Notes under the pieces: model-generated
Database searches by the model: none
Told to the model about the DNA's origin: nothing
What the model saw: only the letters and a program-made list of their open reading frames with translations
Program-made: the position numbers and the translations under genes
From: Chersky-840 sp035532735
GTDB lineage: Bacteria; Actinomycetota; Acidimicrobiia; Acidimicrobiales; UBA8190
Direction: 5' to 3'
Length of the DNA: 64,000 nt
NCBI GenBank assembly: GCA_035532735.1
Contig: DATKQM010000057.1
Span: forward strand, 1-64,000
Shown here: piece by piece, positions 15,862 to 25,163 of the stretch
Numbering within the stretch: position 1 is the first letter of the stretch
Layout: each line of letters begins with the position of its first letter

Positions 15862-16815
15862 GTGAGCGACACCTCGCAAGGCGAGGGTTGGTGGTTGGCA
15901 TCTGACGGGAAGTGGTATCCACCCCAAGTTCACCCTTCGGTGACCCAAGCTCCACCCCCACCGCACGCGGCACCACCATTGGGCACCCCGGTGCCTTCTT
16001 ACGGTGCCGCCCCTCCCCATAGCGCCGCTCCCGGCTCTCCCGCCGCGCCGGGATACACCGCTCCCCCGGGATACACCGCTCCGCCTGGATATCCGGAACA
16101 GCTTGGGTACGCCACGCCGCCTGGGTACGCCACGCCGCCTGGATATACGGCACCGCCGGGGTACGGCGCACCTCCTGCATACGGAGCACCTCCTGCATAC
16201 GGAGCACCTCCTGCATACGGCGCACCGCCTGCATACGGCGCACCGGCGGGATTCGGTGCCCCTCCCGGATACCCCATGCCCGGATACGGGCCCCCGCCGG
16301 GGTTTGTGACGTCGGGTGCGAACATCCGGATCGACCCGATCGTGCATGTCACTCTCGCCCCGTGGTGGAAACGACTGATCGCCATCCTCATCGACGGCCT
16401 CGTCCTGGGCCTGGCCGAGTTCATCATCCTCCTCGTCCTGGCGGCCGCATTGGCGGCCCACACCACGACCACCGCGAACAGTCAACCCGCCACGCTCGGC
16501 CGAGTGTTGGGCCTCTATGTCGGGTTGATGCTGATCAGCGCGATTCCCGGTTCCTTCTACTACGCCATCTTGAACGGATCGCGCCGCGGTCAGACCGTCG
16601 GCAAGATTGCACTGGGGATCGCCGTGAGAGACGCCCGCACCGGCGGACCCATTGGGTTCTGGCGGGCACTGGGGAGATACCTCATCACCCTTGTCTTTCG
16701 CGTCTTGCTCTTCATCCCCTACATCCTGGACTCACTCGCCCCCCTGTGGGACGCGCGCCGGCAGGCCTGGCACGACAAGGTGGCCCACTCGGTCGTCGTC
16801 GACCTCAAGCCGTAG
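15862..16815 (+). CDS. RDD-family membrane protein with DUF2510-like head and GY-P repeats
   Basis: 317 aa, GTG start. The N-terminus GEGWWLASDGKWYPPQ is a DUF2510-type tryptophan motif. About 100 residues of Pro/Ala/Gly/Tyr-rich repeats (GYTAPPGY, then APPAYG) follow. The C-terminal RDD domain begins near residue 160 (APWWKRLIAILIDGLVLG) with about three to four membrane helices and KIALGIAVRDARTG. Such proteins are cell-envelope associated, with unclear function. The next gene also begins with a tryptophan-rich head. Confidence 0.87.
   Translation: MSDTSQGEGWWLASDGKWYPPQVHPSVTQAPPPPHAAPPLGTPVPSYGAAPPHSAAPGSPAAPGYTAPPGYTAPPGYPEQLGYATPPGYATPPGYTAPPGYGAPPAYGAPPAYGAPPAYGAPPAYGAPAGFGAPPGYPMPGYGPPPGFVTSGANIRIDPIVHVTLAPWWKRLIAILIDGLVLGLAEFIILLVLAAALAAHTTTTANSQPATLGRVLGLYVGLMLISAIPGSFYYAILNGSRRGQTVGKIALGIAVRDARTGGPIGFWRALGRYLITLVFRVLLFIPYILDSLAPLWDARRQAWHDKVAHSVVVDLKP
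16168..16239 (+). repeat. Four tandem 18-bp units encoding APPAYG
   Basis: Units start at 16168, 16186, 16204 and 16222 and differ only at single third positions. They lie in the disordered segment of the RDD protein. Such a near-identical array can expand or contract by slippage. Confidence 0.9.
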
Positions 16816-16851
16816 TCTTTGACGCGGCACCCAGCTGCGAGCCCGAGGCCC

Positions 16852-17763
16852 ATGATCTCCGACCCGCTGCCCCGGACCCAGTTGTGGCAGCCGATGGGGC
16901 CGCCGCCGGGCTGGTACGCCGACCCGTGGCGTCTGGCGTGGTGGCGTTGGTGGGACGGATGTCAGTGGACCCCGTATCTCTACGGCCACTACGGCGTCGG
17001 CGCCTACCCGCCGGGAGCGACCGTGGCACCAGCGCCGGCGGAGTTCGTTGCCAAGGGCCCCGGCATCAAGGGTGGGGGCATCGCCGGCGTCGGGATCGGC
17101 ATCGGCTTCGTCGCCTCTTTGGCGGTGGCAATCGGATATCTGGTGGCAGGATCGGGACACCTCGACGCGCAGAATCCCTGGGTCATGTTGTGGAGCCAAC
17201 TGGCGCTGTGGATCGGGTTCCTCGGTGCCGTGGTGGTGGCGTCGTGGCGTAACGGGACCCGCAGTCTGGCGCGCGACTACGGGCTCTGTTGGCCGAAGTT
17301 CCACGACATCACCGCCGGTGTGACAGGTGGATTTGTCGGGCGCGTGCCCTCGACGATCATCCTCATCCTCATCGTGCTCGCCACCACGGGGTTCAACAGC
17401 CCCAACGCAGCGGGCCGGGAGATCGACGGATCCACTCCCGAAGGAACCGCGGGGTGGGTCATCACCGTCCTGTTCCTCGTGGTGGGAGCGCCCTTCGTGG
17501 AAGAGCTCCTCTTCCGGGGCCTCATCCAGGGGGCCTTCACCCGACGGTTGGGTCCGACTCCGGCCATCTTCGTGACGGCGGTGCTCTTCTGCTTCGCCCA
17601 CGTCGTCAACGAAGGCCCGGTCGCACCGTTCGTCCTTTTCCCACCCGCACTGATCCTCGGGTACCTCAAGCATCGTTCGGGCCGGCTGGCCCCGGGCATG
17701 GTGGCCCACGCCACGTTCAACGGCCTCGCCTTCGCACTCCTCCTCGTTCCCGCCTTCCGGTAG
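16852..17763 (+). CDS. CPBP-family intramembrane metalloprotease with DUF2510-like head
   Basis: About 303 aa. The head PPPGWYADPWRLAWWRWWDG is a DUF2510 motif. The membrane part has about eight hydrophobic segments and the CPBP motifs FVEELLFRG (catalytic Glu-Glu and Arg), CFAHVV and VAHATFN (metal-binding His). Relatives are Rce1/Abi-type proteases, often immunity or envelope-processing proteins. I chose ATG 16852; TTG 16819 is also possible. It follows the RDD gene closely on the same strand. Confidence 0.87.
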   Translation: MISDPLPRTQLWQPMGPPPGWYADPWRLAWWRWWDGCQWTPYLYGHYGVGAYPPGATVAPAPAEFVAKGPGIKGGGIAGVGIGIGFVASLAVAIGYLVAGSGHLDAQNPWVMLWSQLALWIGFLGAVVVASWRNGTRSLARDYGLCWPKFHDITAGVTGGFVGRVPSTIILILIVLATTGFNSPNAAGREIDGSTPEGTAGWVITVLFLVVGAPFVEELLFRGLIQGAFTRRLGPTPAIFVTAVLFCFAHVVNEGPVAPFVLFPPALILGYLKHRSGRLAPGMVAHATFNGLAFALLLVPAFR

Positions 17764-17816
17764 CACTCGCGCCGCACCTCAGCACCACTGCCCCGGTGTC
17801 GAGAGCGTGATAGGGC

Positions 17817-18623
17817 ATGGCCCTGTTCCCCGATCGCCGCGACGCACTGGGCGCCACAGCCATTGACATCGCCGCCGCCTATGTCCTCGATCTGAGCGCC
17901 CAGGAGAGCTACGGCGTCCGCCACGTCACCTCCTGGTTCGACGAAAATGACGGGATCGTCTGCGGTCTGGCCGAAGGGCCAGACCGCAGACTCTCGAAGC
18001 CGTCCATCGCGATGCCCATGGTCTGGTGGTCGACAACATCATCGAGGTGGGCGAAGGGCCCATCAACGCCTTTCTGGGCGCGCGCTCAACACGAGCCGGG
18101 AGTCGCGTACGTCGATTTCCTGTCCGAGCCATTCTCTTCACCGATCTCTGCGACTCCACCCCACAGACCCAGGAGCTCGGGGACGAGGCCTTCATGGACC
18201 TCCTCCACGACCACGACGAGATCGTCCGACGCCGCCTTGGGGTGATCGGGGTGGGCGCGAGGTGAAGCACACCGGGAGACCGGATCATGGGGTCGTTCGT
18301 CTCGGCCCCGTCGGCAGTGGGGCCCGGCATCGACATCCAACGCTCGTTTGCGGCGACGCAACGAGAAGGCGGACCAGGAGTTCCAGCTCCGCATCGGCAT
18401 CAGCGTCGGGGAGCCCGTGACCAAGGCCGGGGAACTCTTCGGCGCCGCTGTCCAGCTCGGGGCTCGGCGTGTGCGATCGCCTCGCCCGACGGCATCGCCG
18501 TCTCGAATGCGGTCCGTGACCCTTGTGGGCAAGCGCATCGAATTCGACTCCAAAGCCCGCCACGAGCTCAAGGGCTTCCCCGAGCCGGTGCCGGTCTACG
18601 AGGTGCTCTTCGCCTCTGCGTAG
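17817..18623 (+). pseudogene. Decayed DUF4242-class III adenylate/guanylate cyclase fusion
   Basis: Homology continues across all three frames. A DUF4242-like head starts at 17817 (ESYGVRHVTSWFDENDGIVCGLAEGPD), shifts frame near 17985 to read EAVHRDAHGLVVDNIIEVGEG, and continues as the cyclase start AILFTDLCDSTPQTQELGDE up to about 18240. A third frame gives REVKHTG, another LRIGISVGEPVTKAGELFGAAVQL, and the last ELKGFPEPVPVYEVL. At least four indels are needed. The intact arrangement is a nickel-binding-like domain fused to a nucleotide cyclase, so this copy cannot make an active enzyme. Confidence 0.8.
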
Positions 18624-18706
18624 CCAGGAGCGATCCGATTAGGGTCTGGTTCGGGAAGGAGCTCTATGGGCACCTTGCGAGTCGCCGTCCTGGCAACGTC
18701 GGGTCC

Positions 18707-19342
18707 ATGACGAGCCCGTCCTCTCCCCGGTGGTTGCGCCCGCAGTCTCCTCCCGAGCCCGACGCCGATGCGCCAGCCAGTTGGAACTCGGTGAGCGAGA
18801 AGTTGGCAGCCCTCTACGGACGCCCCCGGCGGATGAGAAGACGGTTGAGCTTGACCCAATGGGTCATCGGGACCCTGGCCGTGGCGGCTGTTCTCGCCGC
18901 CTTCTTCGCCGTCGAGGTCGTCCGCTACAACCACGACGTCCTCGACTCCAAGGTCTGTCCGACGACGACGCGAGTCAGTGCCACCGTCGGCACCAAGTTC
19001 GACGCCGTCGCAGGAGTCCGTTTGTCGGACCTTCAAACCTGTCGCTACTCGATCGGCACCGACACCGATGCCCTGTCGGTCGACGCCACGGTACGCGGCC
19101 AACTCGAAGACCTCGCCGGTGACCAGTGTGGTGACAAGCCCCGTTTCACCGTGGCCCGCCATGAAGCCTGTTCGATGTCCGGGACGAGCGGCACCACACC
19201 TGGGAGGCCGTCGCTGATGGTCCGCACGAGCTCGGTCGACTGGCAATTGACCACGAACCTGCCCTCGGTTTCTATGGCGACATTGCGGAGGTTGGCCGCG
19301 ACTCTCCTCGATTCGCCCGGCAACCCTCTGGGCATCCCGTAG
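18707..19342 (+). CDS. Single-pass membrane protein of unknown function
   Basis: 211 aa. A cytoplasmic segment of about 50 residues ends in RRMRRRLSLTQW. One transmembrane helix follows (about residues 53-70, VIGTLAVAAVLAAFFAV), then an extracytoplasmic domain with four cysteines (CPTT, CRYS, CGDK, CSMS) that could form two disulfides. ATG 18707 is chosen over a longer frame running back through the pseudogene. I recognise no family. It is convergent with lepB. Confidence 0.6.
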   Translation: MTSPSSPRWLRPQSPPEPDADAPASWNSVSEKLAALYGRPRRMRRRLSLTQWVIGTLAVAAVLAAFFAVEVVRYNHDVLDSKVCPTTTRVSATVGTKFDAVAGVRLSDLQTCRYSIGTDTDALSVDATVRGQLEDLAGDQCGDKPRFTVARHEACSMSGTSGTTPGRPSLMVRTSSVDWQLTTNLPSVSMATLRRLAATLLDSPGNPLGIP

Positions 19343-19369
19343 GACCCCCAGAACCCCCTTCCCGGTACC

Positions 19370-19999
19370 TCAGAACCAGTGGACCCAGGGGTGGCCGCTG
19401 CGCCACATGACGAGGTCGACCTTGCCGATGACGTAGGAGGCAGGGACCGTGCCCCAGTACCGGCTGTCGCCGGAGTCCCCCCGGCAGTCACCCATCATGT
19501 AGTAGTGACCGAGCCCGATCTTCGTTGTCTTGATGTGCTCGCTGCTCTCCGCGCAGATGCCGGTGAGCCGGGGCAACCACGGCTCGGGGAGGGGCTTGCC
19601 GTCGATGTAGACCATGGCGCCCACCGACGAGATGGTCTCTCCGGGTAGGCCGATGACCCGCTTCACCAGAACCGCGGGCCCTCCCGCGTCGGCGGGGACG
19701 TCGTGGAAGACCACGATGTCGCCCCGGTGGATGGTCGAGGACAGCTTGTCCACCAAGATCCGGTCCCCGGGGATCAGTGTCGGTGTCATCGACGGGGTCG
19801 GCACGAAGTAGGTCTGGACCGCATAGGCACGCGACACCGTCGACACGAGCACGACGGCGAGGATGAAGACCACCCAACCGACCACCGTCCGCGTGCGGGA
19901 GTGCATCCGACCTGACCGTCCCGATCGGCGCTCCATCGGAGTCGGAGTCGGCGTCGGCGCCGGATCGGTTTCAGTCGTCACCGGGTAATCATCGCTCAC
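19370..19999 (-). CDS. lepB: Signal peptidase I
   Basis: Membrane-anchored serine protease that removes signal peptides, 209 aa. A Thr/Pro-rich cytoplasmic N-terminus precedes one membrane helix (about residues 39-57). The catalytic Ser70 lies in TPSMTPTL and the general base Lys113 in LVKRVIGLPG. The family box GDSGDSRYWGTVP is intact. It lies 64 bp downstream of a kinase-like gene on the same strand. Confidence 0.95.
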   Translation of the reverse strand: MSDDYPVTTETDPAPTPTPTPMERRSGRSGRMHSRTRTVVGWVVFILAVVLVSTVSRAYAVQTYFVPTPSMTPTLIPGDRILVDKLSSTIHRGDIVVFHDVPADAGGPAVLVKRVIGLPGETISSVGAMVYIDGKPLPEPWLPRLTGICAESSEHIKTTKIGLGHYYMMGDCRGDSGDSRYWGTVPASYVIGKVDLVMWRSGHPWVHWF

Positions 20000-20063
20000 G
20001 GCCGGACCTCCCGACGGTCAGGGCGATTCCCGACCAGGCGGCGCTCAACCTCGAGCAGTCCCA

Positions 20064-20885
20064 TCACCCCACCGATGCACAGAATCGGTCCCGCTGAGCG
20101 GCGAACCACGCCCGTCGCCGGTCGTAGCGGGCCATCCCACCCATCTCGTCGCGCATGGCGAGGAAGGCCTTCTCTCCCCGGTCGATGCGGCGCTGGAGAA
20201 ACGCACCCCCGCTCGCCACGTTCTGCTCGACGGCGTCGACGAGCCCGGCCCGGTCGGGCGGGAGCCCATAGGCGTCCGCCGCCACTCGGAGCCGGGTGAA
20301 GGGGTCGAGCCCGCCCCGACCCGTCCGGGCCGCGTCCTCGGGACAATCGATGGGGACGGTCATGAGCACCAGCCGGGCCAGATCAAACAGCCTGCTCCCC
20401 GGGGCGGCGAAGTCGAAGTCGAGCAGCGCGATGGCGACAGAGCCGCGAAAGACGACGTTCTCCGGACAGACGTCGTTGTGACAGATCACCGCCTCTCCCC
20501 CGAGATCGTCGTCACGACCAACTCCCCCGTGGGGATCGGCCATCTCCGAGCTCCATGTCGCGCCCTTGGGGGGAACGAATCCGACCGTGGCGTCGTGGAA
20601 CCGGCGCAGCAACTTCACCGTCGACGCCAGCACGTCGTCGGTCTGGGACCACGTCGGAAATGGTGGGAAGGCGACATCGCCGGGGATGAAGGTCAATCGC
20701 TCGTCGCCGTCGGGGTCGAACGAGCGTGGTTCGGGCACCCCGAGGAAGCCTGCGGCGCGAACATGGCGGAGCAGCGCGTGGATCGTGGGGGAATGGTCGT
20801 TGGCGGGCCGCACCACGACAGCACCGACCCGCCGGACCGCGCCTGCGTGGGCCACGCCACCTCGCAGGACCTCCTCGTCGTTCAC
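20064..20885 (-). CDS. Aminoglycoside phosphotransferase-fold kinase
   Basis: Protein-kinase-like small-molecule phosphotransferase, 273 aa. The catalytic loop is ICHNDVCPENVVF (Asp base, Asn) and the metal-binding motif is LLDFDFAAPGSRLFDLARL. GTG 20885 is chosen as the start because the N-terminus then matches the family; the frame extends upstream without support. Chromosomal members phosphorylate varied sugars, amines or choline, so drug resistance is not implied. It lies upstream of lepB. Confidence 0.78.
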   Translation of the reverse strand: MNDEEVLRGGVAHAGAVRRVGAVVVRPANDHSPTIHALLRHVRAAGFLGVPEPRSFDPDGDERLTFIPGDVAFPPFPTWSQTDDVLASTVKLLRRFHDATVGFVPPKGATWSSEMADPHGGVGRDDDLGGEAVICHNDVCPENVVFRGSVAIALLDFDFAAPGSRLFDLARLVLMTVPIDCPEDAARTGRGGLDPFTRLRVAADAYGLPPDRAGLVDAVEQNVASGGAFLQRRIDRGEKAFLAMRDEMGGMARYDRRRAWFAAQRDRFCASVG

Positions 20886-21151
20886 ACACCCAGCGTGCCA
20901 GCACTTCACCTCGGCCCGACAGATCGGCTCCCCTGGGCAGGCCTCCTGCGAAATTCCTGGGAAATCGGGACCGAAACCTCTCAGGGTGTCGGGCTCCACG
21001 CTGCGGGCGGGCACCTGCCTGGGCCCACGGCATTTCCCGATGGCGCCTTCGCCAGCCCCTCACCAGGGGCGTAGTCTGCTGACGTACGCGGCCGTGCCTG
21101 GACCGGACGCCCGCTCGTACATCTGCTGAACCCGCTCAAAGGAGATAGCCG

Positions 21152-23044
21152 ATGTCGTTCCACAACCATGCCCGCACGGCCCGACATGTCGCCGGTCGTG
21201 CCATCTTGGCCGCAGCTCTAGCGGGCGGTGCCTTCACCATCGCAGCCGTGGGCTCCGCCACCCCCGCCGGCGCTGCGGTCTGCACCTCGGCAGGGTCGAC
21301 CGGGCTCACCGCGGCCATGATCGCCACCAACGGCCAGACGATCACCGGCGCCACGGTCAACGCCACCGGATGTGACATCGGCATCTACGTGGGGTCCGCC
21401 GTCAACGGCGTGACCATCACCGGGTCCTCGGTCACCGGGGCGGGCAGCGAGGCCATCCTGGCCGAGGACAACTCGGGTCTGACCATCTCGGGCAGCACCA
21501 TCTCGGGCAACTCGGTGAACATGAACACCAAGATCCCCGACGGCCACGCCGTGATGCTCGACGGTGTCGTGGGCGCCACGATCACCAACAACACGATTTC
21601 CAACAACAGCGCCGGTGGGATCGGCCTGGCCGACAACGGCCCCGTGGACCCGGGCACGCCCAATGCCGGGCCGGGCTCGGCGGTGCCGTCGACCGGCAAC
21701 ACCATCTCCGGCAACATGCTGACCGGCAACACGGGCGGCTGCGGCATCATCGTCGAGGCCTGGGACCCCGGCGGCGGCGTCAACACGTCGACGATCCAGA
21801 ACAACACCGTGACCGGGACCGTCGGCAAGTTCGGCCCCCAGGGGCCCGACATCGGCCAGATCGTCCTCGCCGACGACGCTCCGGGAGCGAGCGTCACCAA
21901 CACCACGATCAACGGCAACACGGTGACCCAGTCCTTCGTGTCGGGGATCACCCTCCATGCCAATGCTCCCCATGACGTCATCGCCACGACCACGATCACC
22001 AACAACACCTTGAGCTTCAACAACTGGGGCGATGCCAACGCGGCACCGTCGACGACGGCCATCGCCTTGATCGTGGAATCCTTCCCCGGAGCCCTGGCCG
22101 CCTCGATCAGCGGGACGTCGATCTCGGGGAACACCATCACCAACCAGGTGGTCGCCATCTGGAACCGAGGGGCCACCACCACCACGGTGGGGGCCAACGC
22201 CATCAACCTTCCCCCCGGTGGGACGGCGCTCTACAACGTCCCCACCCCCGGGGGCGGCTACTGGATGGCGGGCTCGGACGGTGGCGTCTTCTCCTTCGGC
22301 AACGCCAAGTACTACGGCTCGGCCCCGGGACTGAAGCTCAAGCTGGCCCAGCCCATCGTGTCCATGGCGCCCAGTCGTGACCGGGGTGGCTACTGGATGA
22401 GCGGTGCCGACGGCGGCGTCCTCGGCTTCGGTGACTCCTACTACTACGGGTCACTGCCGGGGCTGGGCGTCCACGTCACCAACATCGTGGCCATGGCGGC
22501 CACCCCGACCACCAACCAGGGTCTGACCAACGGCCTCGGCTACTGGATGGTGGGATCGGACGGTGGGGTCTTCTCCTTCGGTGACGCCGTCTACGACGGC
22601 TCGGTGCCCGGAGTCGGTGTCCATGTGAAGAACGTCGTGGGCATCGCCCCGACCCCTGACGGGGGCGGCTACTGGATGGTCGGATCCGACGGTGGGGTCT
22701 TCTCCTTCGGTGACGCCACCTACGGCGGTTCCCTGCCGGGCTTGGGCGTCCACGTCAACAACATCAAGGGCATCGTGGCCACTCCCGACGGGGGCGGCTA
22801 CTGGTTGGTGGCATCGGACGGCGGGGTCTTCGCCTTCGGTGACGCCACCTATGTCGGCTCGGTGCCCGGTGTCGGAGTCCACGTGAAGAACATCGTGGGC
22901 CTCACCCCGACCGCGGACGGAGCGGGCTACTGGCTCTTCGGCTCCGACGGCGGGGTCTTCTCCTTCGGTGACGCCACCTACGGCGGCTCGGTCCCCGGTG
23001 TCGGCGCCAAGGTCACCAACATCGTGGGGGGCTCGAGCACCTGA
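21152..23044 (+). CDS. Secreted parallel beta-helix protein with FGDA repeats
   Basis: 630 aa with an AAGGAG site before ATG. A signal peptide (about residues 1-42) ends near PAGAA. Residues about 50-365 are right-handed beta-helix repeats rich in TITNNTISNNS-like turns. Residues about 366-630 hold six copies of a repeat of roughly 42-50 aa with core GYWMVGSDGGVFSFGDA and spacer YGGSLPGLGVHVxNI. The second half looks like a beta-propeller or solenoid (inference). It is likely a surface or polysaccharide-binding protein. Repeats of the same kind occur in the CHAP protein at 51849. Confidence 0.85.
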   Translation: MSFHNHARTARHVAGRAILAAALAGGAFTIAAVGSATPAGAAVCTSAGSTGLTAAMIATNGQTITGATVNATGCDIGIYVGSAVNGVTITGSSVTGAGSEAILAEDNSGLTISGSTISGNSVNMNTKIPDGHAVMLDGVVGATITNNTISNNSAGGIGLADNGPVDPGTPNAGPGSAVPSTGNTISGNMLTGNTGGCGIIVEAWDPGGGVNTSTIQNNTVTGTVGKFGPQGPDIGQIVLADDAPGASVTNTTINGNTVTQSFVSGITLHANAPHDVIATTTITNNTLSFNNWGDANAAPSTTAIALIVESFPGALAASISGTSISGNTITNQVVAIWNRGATTTTVGANAINLPPGGTALYNVPTPGGGYWMAGSDGGVFSFGNAKYYGSAPGLKLKLAQPIVSMAPSRDRGGYWMSGADGGVLGFGDSYYYGSLPGLGVHVTNIVAMAATPTTNQGLTNGLGYWMVGSDGGVFSFGDAVYDGSVPGVGVHVKNVVGIAPTPDGGGYWMVGSDGGVFSFGDATYGGSLPGLGVHVNNIKGIVATPDGGGYWLVASDGGVFAFGDATYVGSVPGVGVHVKNIVGLTPTADGAGYWLFGSDGGVFSFGDATYGGSVPGVGAKVTNIVGGSST

Positions 23045-23071
23045 GGTCCTGACCCGGGATCACCCCACACC

Positions 23072-23131
23072 ACACGGGACTGCGCGCTCCCGCCTCTGAC
23101 GACCGTGTCGGGGGCGGGGGCGTTCCCGTGT
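23072..23131. terminator. Nested GC-rich inverted repeats between convergent genes
   Basis: ACACGGGA (23072-23079) can pair with TCCCGTGT (23124-23131), and inside it CCCGCC (23089-23094) with GGCGGG (23113-23118). It sits between two convergent stop codons, so bidirectional termination is plausible. There is no U-tract. Confidence 0.4.
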
Positions 23132-23145
23132 CCGGGGAGATCAGC

Positions 23146-23964
23146 TCAGCGCTTGATGTTCCAGATGAAGCTGATGGCCGCGGCGTCGACCGAGTCGGTC
23201 ACCTTCACCGTCACGTGCTTCTTGCCCCGCGCCGTCGCCCTGCCCGAGATCACGCCCGACACGGCGTTGATCGACAGGCCGCCGGGGAGACCGGTGGCGC
23301 TGTATCTCAGGGTCTCGGTCGGTGACGCGTCGGTGGCACGGACACCCAGGCTCACTGCCGTGCCCAGCGACGTCGTCTGCTTGCCGGGATTGGTCACCGC
23401 GATGGGCGTCCAGCACGTCGTCGGACCCGAGAAGATGGGCGCCGTCGTCACGGGCAGGTCCCCGGGTGGGTCGACGATGATGGTGGGGTTGGCGGGGTCG
23501 GAGATCGAGTCGGCTCGGGTCCAGGTGCTCTCGCACTTCCGCAGGGCCTTCTTCTCCGGAGACTTCTTGGAGTTGGCGTCGCCGCCCGCCCACATGTCGA
23601 ACCGGTAGAGGTGGGACCGGGCCCAGTCGGCGTCGCATTCCGAGCACTCGTCCTCGTGGATGAAGTACCGCTTCATGTAGGGGACGTAGATGACCTGGCA
23701 CCAACCCAGCTCGCTCACGTCGGTGGCGAAGGTGACGGGGTTGGAGAACGTCCCCACACCTCCGGCGACATTATGGAGGCAGGGATGGGCGATGACCGGG
23801 CCCGGCGGGGAGTTGTCGGCCCAGCCGTAGAGGGTCATGAAGGCCTGGACGTTGGTGGGACTGGCGTTCGCGGCGGTTGGTGCACCGAACATGCTGAGCC
23901 CGATGGCCAGCGCGCCGAGCACGAGGAAGCTCTGAGGCGACCGCCTCCCGCGTCTCCGGGTCAC
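23146..23964 (-). CDS. Secreted protein with a C-terminal putative Ig domain
   Basis: 272 aa. A signal peptide with an Arg-rich start and hydrophobic core ends near TAANA (about residue 34). The middle domain has seven cysteines and a 3D/RlpA-like pattern (FSNPVTFATDVSELG, QVIYVPYMKRYFIHEDEC). A C-terminal He_PIG-type Ig fold follows (NPGKQTTSLGTAVSLG, GLPGGLSINAVSGVISG). It is probably cell-wall or matrix associated. It is convergent with the beta-helix protein. Confidence 0.75.
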   Translation of the reverse strand: MTRRRGRRSPQSFLVLGALAIGLSMFGAPTAANASPTNVQAFMTLYGWADNSPPGPVIAHPCLHNVAGGVGTFSNPVTFATDVSELGWCQVIYVPYMKRYFIHEDECSECDADWARSHLYRFDMWAGGDANSKKSPEKKALRKCESTWTRADSISDPANPTIIVDPPGDLPVTTAPIFSGPTTCWTPIAVTNPGKQTTSLGTAVSLGVRATDASPTETLRYSATGLPGGLSINAVSGVISGRATARGKKHVTVKVTDSVDAAAISFIWNIKR

Positions 23965-24015
23965 AGCTCGAGCGTAACCGACCCGATCAGCCCAGAGTCG
24001 GGCCCAGGGTGGGGT

Positions 24016-24714
24016 TCAGTGCAGCGGTGACCAGCTGCTCGTTCTGAGGAGCTTGCTCTCCCAGGAGTCGCGGTAGGCCAGGGCGTCGTGCATGAACTGA
24101 CCGGGCTGGCGATGGGCGGGGTCGGTGTCGTGCGTGAGGAGGTGCATGAGGACCTGGTCGTTCACGATCTTCTGCATCAGGATCGCCTCCTTGCGCAGTC
24201 CCGCGCCGAAGGCGACCTGGAAGACGGCCTGGATGTCGAGGAGATTGGCGGCCCGCTCCTTCATGGGCCCGTAGTAGCCCGTCCCCCAGAACTCGACGTA
24301 GTCGTCGATCGGAGCATGGGGATGGCCGGTGTCCTCCATGTAGAGCGAGAGGTCGTGGGTGTCACCGTCGGTGGGCACCGTGGCCAGGTCGAGGTCGGCC
24401 ATCGGCGACCAGTGGACCCCGAAGAGAAGTTTCCCGGTCACGCCGTGGCGGAGCTCGTCGACATTCCGGGCCCACTCCTTCAAGTCCCCGCGCTGGATCC
24501 GCCGGGCCAGGTCTTCCCACGCCGCGCCGTCTTGGAGGGCGGTGATGGTCACGACGTTGTAGGCGGGGCCGCTCCCATGGGCGTGGTGACAGAACCAGAG
24601 CAACCGGGCGTCAGCAGATTTGGCCAGGTTCGGCATCCACTCGTCGCGAAAGGCGGCTTCGAATTCCTCCTCGGCCGCCCCTTTGACCTGATGAACTTCG
24701 TGGAGAAAGAGCAT
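24016..24714 (-). CDS. NIPSNAP/Dabb-like hypothetical protein
   Basis: 232 aa, soluble, with two similar-looking halves. The N-terminal half starts MLFLHEVHQVKGAAEEEFEAAF, as in ferredoxin-like NIPSNAP proteins; the second half includes VEFWGTGYYGPMKERAANLLDIQ. No catalytic motif is visible. Related uncharacterised proteins occur in mycobacterial lipid clusters, as I recall. The function is unknown. Confidence 0.65.
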   Translation of the reverse strand: MLFLHEVHQVKGAAEEEFEAAFRDEWMPNLAKSADARLLWFCHHAHGSGPAYNVVTITALQDGAAWEDLARRIQRGDLKEWARNVDELRHGVTGKLLFGVHWSPMADLDLATVPTDGDTHDLSLYMEDTGHPHAPIDDYVEFWGTGYYGPMKERAANLLDIQAVFQVAFGAGLRKEAILMQKIVNDQVLMHLLTHDTDPAHRQPGQFMHDALAYRDSWESKLLRTSSWSPLH

Positions 24715-24899
24715 GGGTGGTGACTGTAGGACCTTCCTAGGGCGTCCGCCCTGGCGGCGAGCGAGATACCGGGCACCGTCACCATGCCTCTCGGCCCGTT
24801 GACCCTTTCATCCCGGGTGCCGGGATGCCGTCGGGCTCACCACCTTTGGAAGTCTCGGGAGTCCGGCGTCTGGGACTCGAGAGTGTGAGGAGGGATCGC

Positions 24900-25135
24900 C
24901 GATGTCGATGACGACCGTGGCAAGCGGATGTCGACATGGCCATGGTCGACCTCACCGTCGCCATCCATCTCCGTGGGGTCTTCCTCGGCCGTCCGGGCCG
25001 CCGCCCGTGTCATGAAGCCTCAGGGGCACGGCAGCATCATCAACACCTCGAGTATTTGCCGGTCTCGCCGCCAATTACGCAGGCCACGAGTACAGCGCCT
25101 GTAAGGCGGCCATCGCCCATCTGACGCACGAGCGG
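24900..25135 (+). pseudogene. Remnant of a short-chain dehydrogenase
   Basis: Only a central SDR fragment survives, in shifted frames. One frame gives VAIHLRGVFLG (the helix before the catalytic region), the next RAAARVMKPQGHGSIINTSS (catalytic Ser strand), the next AANYAGHEYSACKAAIAHLT (YxxxK). No Rossmann N-terminus is present. It fills most of the 449-bp gap between the NIPSNAP-like gene and the LLM gene; nothing else is visible there. Confidence 0.65.
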
Positions 25136-25163
25136 GGTGAAGCGTTCCCGGCTCGAAGGGGGA

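Noticed and set aside
20064..20885. Calling the kinase-fold gene an aminoglycoside resistance gene
   Set aside because: The motif is shared by many metabolic kinases; chromosomal context beside lepB gives no resistance link.
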